From: Reticulitermes speratus | Lineage: Eukaryota; Arthropoda; Insecta; Blattodea; Rhinotermitidae | Length of the DNA stretch: 64,000 nt | Assembly (NCBI GenBank): GCA_021186555.1 | Contig: JAJKFL010000013.1 | Coordinates: 39,743,144-39,807,143, forward strand | Reading direction: 5' to 3' | Position numbers and translations under genes: made by a program | Notes under the pieces: model-generated | Told to the model about the DNA's origin: nothing | Seen by the model: the letters and a program-made list of their open reading frames with translations, nothing else | Database searches by the model: none | Shown here: positions 44,330 through 54,014 of the stretch, in pieces | Numbering within the stretch: the stretch's first letter is position 1 | How the letters are laid out: each line of letters starts with the position of its first letter

Positions 44330-44601
44330 ATCCTACATACAATAAAAAGAAGAAAGGCTAACTGAATTGGTCACATCTTACGTAGAAACTGCCTTCTGAA
44401 ACATGTTATTGTCGGAAAGATAGAGGGAAGAATAGAAGTGACGGGAAGACGAGAAAGAAGACATAAGCAGCTACTGGATGACCTTAAAGAAAAGAGAAGA
44501 TATTGGAAATTGAAAGAGGAAGCACTAGAACGCACCCTGTGGAGAACTTGCTTTAGAAGAGGCTACGGACCTGTCATATGACAAACTGCAGAATGAATGA
44601 G
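44330..44601 (+). pseudogene. RTE-like LINE 3' fragment with one in-frame stop
   Basis: One frame reads IKRRKAN-stop-IGHILRRNCLLKHVI, then GKIEGRIEVTGRRERRHKQL, LDDLKEKRRYWKLKEEALER and TLWRTCFRRGYGPVI before TGA. The stop replaces the expected Trp of the ANWIGHILRR block (TGA for TGG). This basic tail is the C-terminus of endonuclease-reverse transcriptase ORFs of RTE/BovB-type LINEs in insects; that clade assignment is from memory of the motif. The endonuclease and reverse transcriptase domains are absent, as expected of 5' truncation. Related tails lie at 38455, 47410 and 62250. Confidence 0.8.
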
Positions 44602-44905
44602 ACACCATGTAATATATCAGAAGTAATAAATATTTATCTTATTCTTTAAATGTCAATTGTTAATATCAGCACCACCCACAGGCGAATGGCTTGCTGCAAC
44701 TGCGTTACCTGCATCTGTATAAGACTAGTTGTAAAATTAGAAGCGTCAATAGGGTGACTATAAACATTACTGTCTTTGGGAACGTGGTGCCATTTTAGTG
44801 TGTAATTTAAGGACGCTGTCAGTTGCTGAGATTACGTAGCGTTGGTGATAGATGAGTTAACGAGTGTGGACCATTTGTGGAATAATACTGACACAGAAAG
44901 GTCGA
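44602..44905. other. Non-coding
   Basis: No feature identified between the LINE tail and the F1 SINE fragment. Confidence 0.4.
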
Positions 44906-45017
44906 AGTACTCTGAGAAAACCCTGTCCCATTGTTACAAATCCCACATAAACCGGCCCCGTTTGAATCCGCGTCTCAGTGGTAGATGCTGGCGGATAACC
45001 GCCTGAAGGATGGCACA
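44906..45017 (-). mobile_element. SINE family F1, 5' portion
   Basis: Minus strand: GTGCCATCCTTCAGGCGGTT, a B-box-like GGATTCAAACGG, then TTTATGTGGGATTTGTAAC, ATGGGACAGGGTTTTCTC. Truncated before the middle of the body. Confidence 0.8.
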
Positions 45018-45244
45018 GCCAATGTGACGCCATGAAGTTTGGTAGACGTATGCCTGTGTCAGGATTTCCATTCTGATAATGGAGGCAATAGGTTTATCGG
45101 AAATATTGGTACGTGTGTGCCAAACTGCAAGGCGTTACGTTCCGTGAGGCAGTAGCATTCAGGAGACTATATTTGGTCTGGATATAGTGTCAAAGTATAA
45201 TTTTTACTTTTAAAAGATGTCATCCCTTTGTGTTGTTTATAACA
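45018..45244. other. Non-coding
   Basis: No feature identified. Confidence 0.4.
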
Positions 45245-45299
45245 GAAATCAAGTTAAAATCTGTTCAAAAACAACTAAATTCCATTTATTATACAGAAC

Positions 45300-45332
45300 T
45301 ACGTGTTTCAACCTATATCAGGTCACCCTCAA
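45300..45332 (-). ncRNA. Hammerhead-like motif, left arm of I (copy 14)
   Basis: Minus strand: TTGAGGG, T, stem II GACCT/AGGTT with loop GATAT, GAAA, CACGTAG. Stem II keeps pairing through a G-T wobble relative to the right arm. The first and sixth core positions are mutated (C to T, A to G). Confidence 0.35.
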
Positions 45333-45475
45333 ATTCACAATTTGTATTTAAAACCTTTATCCACACATATAATTCCCGATCATGACCATAATAAATTCAA
45401 CATTTTTAATAGTTTTAATAGCATTTTATGGACTTATATTTCTTCCTCAATGTGTTTTAAACACAAATTGTTAAC

Positions 45476-45508
45476 GTGAGGATGACCTGAAATAGGTCGA
45501 AACATGTA
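45476..45508 (+). ncRNA. Hammerhead-like motif, right arm of I (copy 15)
   Basis: GTGAGGA, T, stem II GACCT/AGGTC with loop GAAAT, GAAA, stem III CA/TG, U16.1 and A17. The only core change is the first C to G, which would be expected to abolish cleavage. Confidence 0.4.
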
Positions 45509-45567
45509 GTTCTGTATAATAGATAGAATTTAATTGTGTTCTTACGGATTTCGACTTGATTTCTGGC

Positions 45568-46085
45568 ATACGTTTAACCTTGTTCGCCAACAAACATTTT
45601 CGTCCTTAACAGAATAGGTGCTTTAGCTGAATGAGATATCCTGACCGTACAGTGAGGTTTACTCACTAAAATTTTGCATATGTTTCATTTATCTTCATCC
45701 GAGCTATACACCCCTTCCATTGCAGTCTTCTGAATGTGGCTGTAGTATGTAATAGTGCTAGTAGAAAGTGTCAGTTATAAAGTTCCTTCATTTAATTTTT
45801 CTTTCTGCTACATTTTCTTTAAGAAATTTCTTTTCATCGCTATTATTTTCGATTTCTTTCAATATACGATATTCTGCCACTCCAAAGGCCGCCTGAAATA
45901 GGAGCTCTCCACGGCTGTAAATACTAAGACTATGGTCTTCAGAGATGTAAAGTGCGTTTTGGTAAATAGGTTCCTCCGTAACTGATGCATGTATGTACGA
46001 GTATATAAATGTACAGGTCGTCGCATTAAAGAAGAGAGTCACTGTAATTAAGCTTATTTTATATTGTATCTATCCTATGCATATA
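45568..46085. other. Non-coding
   Basis: An 84-residue minus frame at 45788-46042 is not recognised. Confidence 0.4.
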
Positions 46086-46661
46086 CAGGGCATACACAAA
46101 AGAATGGTGCGGTATCAAAAGTGAATAAAAAAATGTATTTCTCACCTTACACGGGCACAACATACACCGTCAGCGGCAGCAACTGTCCAAGTTTCTCATT
46201 TGGTAATTACAATCCTTCAATGTGTGCACCCTGGGTCACACGACACACATCCACACGGTAATCAAACTCATCCCAGACCCGGTGTAGCATGTCCGCTGTA
46301 ATGGCCTGCAGTGCATGCGTTATCCGATCACGAATTTCATGGATGGACGTGGGCAATGGTGGTACATAAACGCTGTCTTTAAAGAACCCCCAAAGAAAGA
46401 AATCGCACGGTGTAAGATCTGGCGAACGGGGTGGCCAAGGGAGAAGGTTTTTGTCTCCATTTGCAGCAGCACGTCCGATCCAGCGCATTTCCCTTAAACT
46501 GGCCCCGCGGCCACGCAGTAAGCATGAGAAGCGAACTGCTGGTAGCGCATGAGAAACTTGGACAGTTGCCGCCGCTGATGGTGTATGTTGTGCCCGTGTA
46601 ATGTGAGACATAAATTTTTTATTCACTTTTGAAACCGCACCATTCTTTTGTGTATGCCCTG
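46086..46661. mobile_element. mariner-type non-autonomous element 2, 576 bp
   Basis: Ends CAGGGCATACACAAAAGAAT and its inverse, flanked by TA (46084-46085 and 46662-46663). Inverted repeats run inward about 113 bp (46086-46200 and 46548-46661), far beyond the 28-bp terminal block. Retains a longer transposase C-terminal segment than element 1. Confidence 0.95.
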
Positions 46662-46668
46662 TATACAC
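46207..46668 (-). pseudogene. Transposase C-terminal fragment, mariner-like
   Basis: A 153-codon minus-strand frame. Only the part from about residue 60 is transposase: EMRWIGR, then PWPPRSPDLTPCDFFLWGF, PPLPTSIHEIRDRI, WDEFDYRVDVCRVTQGAHIE. WPPRSPDLTPCDF is the third catalytic-Asp block of mariner/IS630-type DDE/D transposases, and RWIGR precedes it in intact relatives, with about ten extra residues here. The first 30 or so residues (TGHTQKNGAVSKVN) are translated terminal repeat. The catalytic domain's first two Asp and the helix-turn-helix region are deleted, so it is a fossil inside a MITE-like element. Confidence 0.82.
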
Positions 46669-47409
46669 ACAGGCTTAGAAATTTGTTTTCAGATCGATTC
46701 GACTTTTATTTTTTTTTCCGGAATGAACTCGAGTAAATGTTTCTTGGTTTACCAATTACTCTTTCTTAAGAGCGTAATTGATTTCGTCTCAGATGATTCG
46801 AGAATTTCGATATAAAATAAAGAATCTTGATTCCCGGCGGATTTGGTCCTTCTGAATATTATTTTGTGATTTTATTTGGGATATACTGTATTCAATTATG
46901 CTACTAAAACATTTAATGCATCATACAGGGAAGCATGTAGTAGTCATTGAAACACAATCTTTTGTAATTAAACAAGTACAAAATCACTCAAAGTCTCATA
47001 GATTTATAATTCATTCATTACCGAAAGTCGCGTTATGAGACGTTATCACCTTTAACTTCATATTTGGAAGGTACCGTATTGAAATTAGGCCCCGAGATTG
47101 GCTAAACGACTAAGGTATTCTGAAATTTTTTAAGTTACTCCAGGTCACTTCCGGAATAGTGACTTAAATCGGCGACAACTGCATTCTTTCCAAATCCTTT
47201 CCATTTCGTATTTGACAAGTCATACTACAATTTGACGCCAGATGAACCAGGCACTTGAAATATCGTTTTGTATAAACAAATGAGGTATCAATTATTCAGT
47301 CGGTTATTTTTTAATCAAGTTTTTCTGCAAGGCAGGTAAATTACATTAATATTATGACTGTGCAAAAAAAAATTGCACATGTTGCAAATTTAATCAGTGA
47401 TGAAGCACT
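46662..47409. other. Non-coding; possible tRNA-like head near 47090-47130
   Basis: GGCCCCGAGATTGGCTAAAC resembles an A-box region of a SINE head but no B box follows clearly. Otherwise AT-rich. Confidence 0.35.
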
Positions 47410-47500
47410 GGAATTTGAGGGAGGAAGCACTAGATCGAACTCTGTGGAGTACTCGCTTTGGAAGAGGCTATGGACCAATCGCAAGACAGGATAGGCTATA
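47410..47500 (+). pseudogene. RTE-like LINE extreme 3' fragment
   Basis: Thirty codons reading WNLREEALDRTLWSTRFGRG, YGPIARQDRL and a stop. This is the last part of the same LINE tail seen at 44330 and without internal stops, but it is heavily 5'-truncated. Confidence 0.75.
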
Positions 47501-48712
47501 AATAATTATGTGCATAAATGTCGGATCCAGCGGACGTGGCTAAACGCATTTTTATAATCTTTAGTATGTCCGTATTTTGATTCTAGACATATATAATAGC
47601 CACCTATAAGGTGTGTCATAATTTTCTTCAGACATTTCATGCGAATGCTGGGTTTGTAATTTTTACATTAGAAACTAGGCAAAAGCTTCGTTTTATATAT
47701 TTCTAATTTATTTACAGAATATCCTTCGATGGGATGCTATAAGGTGTTCCTGAGCGCGGGAGTATTATTTCTTAGGAAGCCTGCATCCGTTATGAGTTTG
47801 GAGCACTTCAAAACTTTTACACGAAATAAGGAAAGCTGTACTGCAGTGGGAAAAAGGACTCCAAATTCTCGACAGATTTAAGTTTTCCAAGCTATAAAGC
47901 GTTCGTGAGAGCTGCTGAACTCAGGGACATGTGTAAAATATACAGTAACACCATAGAAATTATGGGATGTTGAACCAGTGTCAAATAAATGAAATAATAG
48001 CGTTCATCCGCGCATTAATTTTATGTGCCTACTGCTTCTTAATTCCCTGATTGTATATACTTAAAAAGTGTGTAGGAATAAGACACGTTTAGAGAATCTT
48101 ATTATAATGCCACAATAAAATATTTCTAATTATGATATACGTGCAGTCTTAAATTTCTGGACATCCTGTAGATCCTACAGCGGGAGGGGGTGTAATGAAT
48201 TGCATGGCTTGGACTGGAGTTTTATGGTCAACTGGTTTTCTTCCTTCCATCACCGCCTATATTGCTGCTACACGCATTACATCGTGTATAGTGGCTAGCC
48301 GCTCTGTCAGGGTTGAACACTACTTGGCTTCTCTGCTTGTCTATAAAATGCCTTTAACTACGTTTGAGCTCTCTTATAGTTTATTATACAGCGCTTGAAA
48401 TTACAGACAAGAATATACTTGAATTCGGAAATGAAACTTACGATTTTTTGTTCGTTTCATTATATTTCACATAAATACCCATGTATCACTATGACGTACG
48501 TAGAACGTGATCCTATGATTCGCCTTATGATAGAAATTACAGTATTATAAAATGTGACCCATAATAAAACAAGTATTTTCTCCGGCTTAAGCCTTTATGT
48601 ATTAAGACCCGTTGTTGTTTGCATTCTCAGTGCAGTTGATTTAAGATACTATGTCTTTCCTTCACTAAATATAAAACTTAAGTTATAGAAATAAATACTA
48701 TGTTTATGTGTG
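47501..48712. other. Non-coding, mostly unique
   Basis: GGACATCCTGTAG near 48159 may be one end of a mariner-type element, but its partner was not found. No coding signal. Confidence 0.4.
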
Positions 48713-48929
48713 TTATTTTTTTTGTGATGAAGGGCCCCCGCACCACAGCCTTAAGGCTTTTTGTGCAACCCCAATGATGAAGATAGATGGATGAGCAGTT
48801 TTCTTTACCAATTTTTACAATTAATGGAGCACCAGTGGAATGAAATCGACAGGGGAAAACCGACAACTGGGAGAAAAACCTGTCCCAGTGCCACTTTGTC
48901 CACCACAAATCTCACATGGACTTGACCTG
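48713..48929 (-). mobile_element. SINE family F1, missing the tRNA head
   Basis: The T run at 48713-48722 marks the A tail on the minus strand. Then follow GTGGTGCGGGGGCCC, TGCACAAAAAGCCTTAAGGC, CATCTATCTTCATCATTGGG, CATTCCACTGGTGCTCC, CACTGGGACAGG and CCATGTGAGATTTGTGGTGG. The TAGCATCTGCTGCGG block of the full copy is deleted. Confidence 0.85.
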
Positions 48930-50101
48930 TGTATTTTGCATTCGAGTGAAATTTTGTTTCTCACACTAAGGGAAGAACATATAGTGATGCTATTTGAGGT
49001 TATGGTACACAACAAGAAGATCGAGTGATTAGCACACCTACTTTATAGTTGAGAGTTTCTGATGTCGGATCTCTATTCGGAAACCATATATCCTAAATGA
49101 GGATATCCGTGGGTTTTTCAGTCTCTCAAGGAAACTGTCAAAATAACACCTCATCTTCAGCTACAACTACCTTCTTTCAGTTACTTCCAATTCATGATTC
49201 AATAAACTTCCTATCACTGCACTTCATTTCGTTTAACATACTGTGATCATCCTTACGTGAAACATAGATAATAATTAAACAGGGAATGGGGGCTTGTGGG
49301 TTACACTTGAATCTAAAATAGGGGAAGTAAAAAAGTTGAGAAAAGTTACGATTTTAAAAGCTTTGTAATTTATGATGATTATCGAAATATCTAGTATGTT
49401 GAATTCCAGGAGGATATATTGGACAGAACTCAATATAAAAATTGTGGCCACTGTGTGGCAAGTTGCAACACCCCTGTAATAGGTGCGTGCCAACGCTTGG
49501 GAACGCTATATGAGGCGTGACATGAACAACGCACACATACCTACACACACATAGACACACTAAGGCGGGTGAAGCTAATCCCTTCGTCCGGTAGGAGGAT
49601 AGAAAGACAGCCAAGTGGCCATTTGCAAGCAAATACCGCCATTAAAACATGGTACTATATCACATACACGAAGGGTAGGCAACCCTCTCACCACTGTTCT
49701 GCATAACACAGCCTGGAATCAAAACACACACTTCCCTCCTGTCTTGTGCTGAAGTCTCCTGCACCTTTTCTTAAAAAAAAAAAAAAAGGAAAGAGGTCAG
49801 GAAAGGGTACTTCTGTTTGAAATTTTTTCATTGATAGTGATTTTAAAAAATTTAGGAATGAGATGCAGTTGACATTTTCGTGCGAAGTGATGTAGAAAAA
49901 TAACTCCTTAAGGCACAGTGGTGAAAATAATCACCGCCTTACATTAACATTGGAAAGTTTCTGCCTTTTCTTCGCATTGTATTTATGTGTTCCCCACGAT
50001 TCGTGCAATATACAGCGTTCATTTTTCTATTAGCTCTAGCCGGTTAGCTTATCTAATGGCGACTGCGAGTGTACGTATTCTAAAGAACTGAATTTTAATT
50101 G
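48930..50101. other. Non-coding
   Basis: CACACA-rich simple sequence near 49528-49560 and an A run at about 49773-49787. The 92-residue minus frame at 49354-49632 is not recognised. Confidence 0.4.
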
Positions 50102-50285
50102 CCGGTCCCGGTGGCCGCGCCGTCTAAGGCGTAGGTCTGTGGCCGCTCGCTTGCCGGAATTGCAGGTTCGAATCCCGCAGGAGTCATGGATGTCTGTCTC
50201 TTGTCAGGGTTGTTTGTTGTCAGGTAGGGGTCTCTGCGAGGGGCTGATCCCTCGTCCAGAGGAGTAATACCGAGTGTGTCTGTGT
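50102..50285 (+). mobile_element. tRNA-derived SINE, family F2, partial
   Basis: Head CCGTCTAAGGCGTAGGTCTG with a clear B box GGTTCGAATCC (50165-50175), then GAGTCATGGATGTCTGTC, TCTCTGCGAGGGGCTGATCC and GAGTGTGTCTGTG. The tail is cut where R4 sequence begins. Confidence 0.88.
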
Positions 50286-50670
50286 TATCTGACAAGAATA
50301 ACGAGTACTTTACATGAAGATATATGTATATTTATGACAATATCACGCATAGTTTTTCTTAGAATGAGAACTGTTTCAGACAAAATTTGTAGAGAAAATC
50401 AAGATATAATTTTGTGTTCAATAACATTTTTTCCCCGAAAATCGTGCTGTCTGTGAAGTAACGCGGAAAAATATGGTAGAGCCATAGCCTACAGTGACAA
50501 AAAAAAAAGACAGCGCATACGCTTTGCATGCTGGCTAAAGAAGGCCACACACACCAACTCAGAATATTTAGGCCTAATACTTACTGCTTTTCCACGGCAA
50601 AAAAATTGTCGCGAACGCGTGTCTGTGTTACGTTTATACGTACATTGCCTGTCTTGTTCTTAAATAAATT
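50286..50670 (+). repeat. R4 dispersed repeat, 5'-truncated
   Basis: Starts exactly at the F2 SINE end with ATCTGACAAGAATAACGAG, then TACTTTACATGAAGA, AAATCGTGCTGTCTGTGAAG, CAGCGCATACGCTTTGCATG and CGCGAACGCGTGTCTG. The first third of R4 seen at 14641 and 19866 is missing. Confidence 0.8.
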
Positions 50671-53600
50671 CTTGTCAGAACTCTACAGACGTCTTTTTAT
50701 TGTGTTTCTCTGAGAGAGAGAATAATAATAAACACGTTAAAACTACGGTGCTGTCAGACGGAATCAGTCCAGATCACAGCAGACCAGTGAGACAAACATT
50801 ACAAACGGCAGCCAACATCACTCAAAACAAACTTACCAACACACACTATGCTGGTATCGCATATCTACTGGCACGAACTTGTATATGACTGCATTAACTG
50901 CCCCAGTCTCATGGCGACAACGGCGACAATGGTATAGACGCCTATGGATTCATTCCATACATAAAAACGGTCAGAATTCTGTGTTTCCCAAAATTTCGCA
51001 ATAATGATTACCTTCATATCCCACATCCTAACAGAAATCTTCCCACGATTTCTGGAATATGTCACTTTTCCTACGTGGTAACGTTTATATCATACAGAAT
51101 TACTTATTCCGCACCAATTAGTGTCCAAACTGGACTCTTTTCCTGTTCAGCCGCTCTTCTGAGCGACGTGTAATGGGATATGAGGCGTCATGCTACAGAC
51201 AAAACCAGGCAAGTCTTGTCGTGTCTGCCCGCGACTGGTGCAGTTTCGTAGCCGGTATTTAAATCTGTTGTCAGAGTTCCAGTCACACTGGTCTCCTCCG
51301 GACTGCTTCCGTCTCTCCGCACACTTAAACAATCACATATTGCCATCCTTACCTCTGTGTTAGATTCTCTTAAAAATGTAAACAAGTAACTCTTTGACGT
51401 CAAAATTGGCAGTATCTCTTTGTGACCACGGCGTTTCCAGGAATCCATCAATACCTTCTTAACAATGATTGGTTCAACAATATGTGACGTGGCCCCATGA
51501 GATTGGAGTGGGACCAGGTTTCCCACGTGACCGCCATCTGGCCTCATCCATCACTACGTTGATTGGCAGATGCATGAGTCCCTTATCGGCCTGGAGCTAA
51601 AGCAACAAAGGAGGTATCTGATAGCAGCGCATTGTCACACGTCGGTTTGATTCGCTTTTAAATGGATGGCGCTGCAAATCTGATAAACCTGACACTGATG
51701 GAGTACCTCGCCGGCATTACGAGTATATTATTTATTTCTCGTACAGTGGTAGGGGCTTAATTGAAATTTATCCACTTCAGACCTGACTTGTTATCTAAAT
51801 ACGTTATTTTGTTGGCTGATTTAAATTTTAGCGTCCATTAAAACAGAAATTTACATGTATACTTGAAATTACTCTAAGATTGCAACAGACATATTTTAGC
51901 TCATATTTTCGTTGCTTAAAAGCCATATACATAAAAATTTGATAGGTTTTTTTCTTTGTATCAAAGCAAGCTCTGAACCGAGTAAAATAAAAAGGAAAAT
52001 AGTCAAATATTTGCAGTTTTAATTTGGTTATCCAGCAACCTTTCCTTTATTCTCAGCTCTGTTATAATGGCTGAGATATATTTTGACAGCTTTTACGCAA
52101 AGCTTTATAAATGTCCGCATATTGGCGATGTCATATCTATCTGTTCATCAGCAAGTTTCAAAACCGAAGTTATCCATCGGATTTAGAAAAGGTTTCCTTT
52201 GCCGAATTTAATTTTTAATTTGTACCTTTACTTTCATTGGTTCCATATGCACTTTGATCACTTTCCTCATAACAAGTATTACCAAGAGTTCTTACGGGTC
52301 ATGAAATGTTTGACAAACAAGGTTTTCGTTGTGTCGATAATTATCACTGTGATATCTTATATCGCTTTGATATTGCGTCGACGTCGGATAGATGTTGCCG
52401 GCGTTACAGAAGAACATATTGCCTACTTTATTCAGGGGGTAGAAGCCGTAGGTAATGTCATAATCTAGAAGGTCACAGCATGTACATAAAAATCGACAGT
52501 TTCCGACAGCTTTTTGATAGAAAACTTAAATAAATAAATAAATAAATATATGACCAAGACATATGTATTTGATGAAGATCTGCACAATTTATTTGAAACA
52601 TTTGTATACGGCGGAGACTTTAAAGTAACTGATCATGCAAGAAAACACAGTTTTTGTTAGGGCACTTTGATTACCAATTTGTCTGCATTAAAGGAAAATG
52701 CCAATGAATTATATAGAATTATAAAGAACGCCTTTGTTTGCTATGTGGGTTTTCTTTCATTTTCTGTACATTCCCTTCGCATGTCCTTAAACAAAAGACA
52801 GAGCGTCACCTGTAGACATCTCACTGCCACACGACTAAACACGGCCCTCCATCGTCACCCGCTACCCAGGAAATTGTCTGCATCCTTCTTCGGGTCTTCA
52901 GTCACAAGAAAGAGGGTTTCGTTGTGTCTATTTCATTCGGTTAACCGGGCCTGTTTCCGTGGGCCGCGGGCACGAATCTTATGCCTCCCTTCAACACAAG
53001 GCTGTGTCACGGAATGAGAAATAGTCTCATTTCTCCCATTTTCTGCGTATATATACATAGTTACATTGGTGTCGGTTTGAGGATGCGCAAAGTATTTGTA
53101 GCATTCACAGCATTCTCCCTATCAGTAAGAAAGAAAATATGAAAAGTGTTTCATATCTTTGTCCGACCGCATGTTTGGCCTCCATAATTAATCGACGCAC
53201 TTCGACTCAGTGTAATTATTATTGGAATTCTATGCTTTTCTTCGATTGATATTAATGTATGTGAGATTTACGTTTCTGGAGGCCGAATGTGATGTCATGA
53301 AGTCTGTTGAAAATTTAACAACAATTGTGAGGGATCAGCTGCCTCCAACTTCAGGGTGGTAGATAGTAAACTGGCAAATTTTTAATAGGTTACAATATGA
53401 AACTTCTTAAAAGACAGCGATATTCAATTTGTGTTCTTTCCTCATAAGTACAAAATAAAAAAATAATTTACAAAAGGATAAAAATGTATTTATCAGTTTA
53501 TTCTAAATCAAAATACTAGAATATAAAACAATGAAAGGATTGCAAAATCTAGTGACTTAATTATAAATGTTTTCACTTAAAGTATATTTAACAATGTTGG

Positions 53601-53799
53601 ACAACAATTACGTGCCGTATTCAGGGTTGTGGTTTTGAACAATACGTATTTTTTAATTTGGCGTTTGGACAGAGTAATATCCTAATAAAGGCGAATCTAA
53701 GCGAATGATATAAGCAAAATCGCAAAGAACGGATTAGCAAAATGTGCAATCGCTACTCAAGAACACAATTTCGCTCATATTACAATATATAATTATGTA
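50671..53799. other. Long non-coding stretch; unassigned frames
   Basis: A moderately GC-rich segment at 51130-51600 contains a 119-residue minus frame (51188-51547). Frames at 52199-52468 (one hydrophobic segment) and 52667-53017 (116 residues) are also open. None carries a motif I can name. AAAT repeats lie at about 52527-52546. Confidence 0.35.
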
Positions 53800-53979
53800 T
53801 TGCTTCGATCATAATGGATGTTTTGTAATGTGTGTACTTGTATTTAATGTATGTATTTTGTTCTGTAATTGTGTATAGTTTGTTTTGTATTGTTACTTTT
53901 ATGTATATTATATGTCCATTTGTATTGTGTGTACTAGTGTAAGGACTACTGCCACCGGGTGAAAACCCTTTTGCAGTAC

Positions 53980-54013
<34 letters not shown>
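53800..54013 (+). mobile_element. LINE 3' end: stem-loop plus (TAA)n tail
   Basis: T/G-rich 3'-UTR-like sequence leads to a stem-loop at 53947-53978: TACTGC/GCAGTA outside, GGGT/ACCC inside with a GAAA loop and an asymmetric internal loop. TAA repeats follow (53980-54013). A conserved 3' hairpin before a short tandem tail is typical of LINEs whose reverse transcriptase recognises its own 3' end. How far upstream the insertion reaches is unclear. Confidence 0.6.

Positions 54014-54014
<1 letters not shown>

Larger units (their letters stand above)
45245..45567. mobile_element. Foldback element with hammerhead-like cores (I)
   Basis: Inverted arms about 45245-45332 and 45477-45567 share CAGAAATCAAGT, ATTATACAGAACTAC and AACCTAT-type core sequence, with about 145 bp between. 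They are more diverged than elements B, C and H, so this is an older insertion. Confidence 0.75.

Noticed and set aside
52199..52468. 89-residue frame with one hydrophobic segment followed by a run of arginines
   Set aside because: Looks membrane-protein-like only over one helix; no family, no flanking exons identified.
53310..53360. Another ribozyme-type site (CAACTTCAGGGTGG on plus)
   Set aside because: The minus strand reads CTGAAGT and lacks GAAAC at the proper distance.
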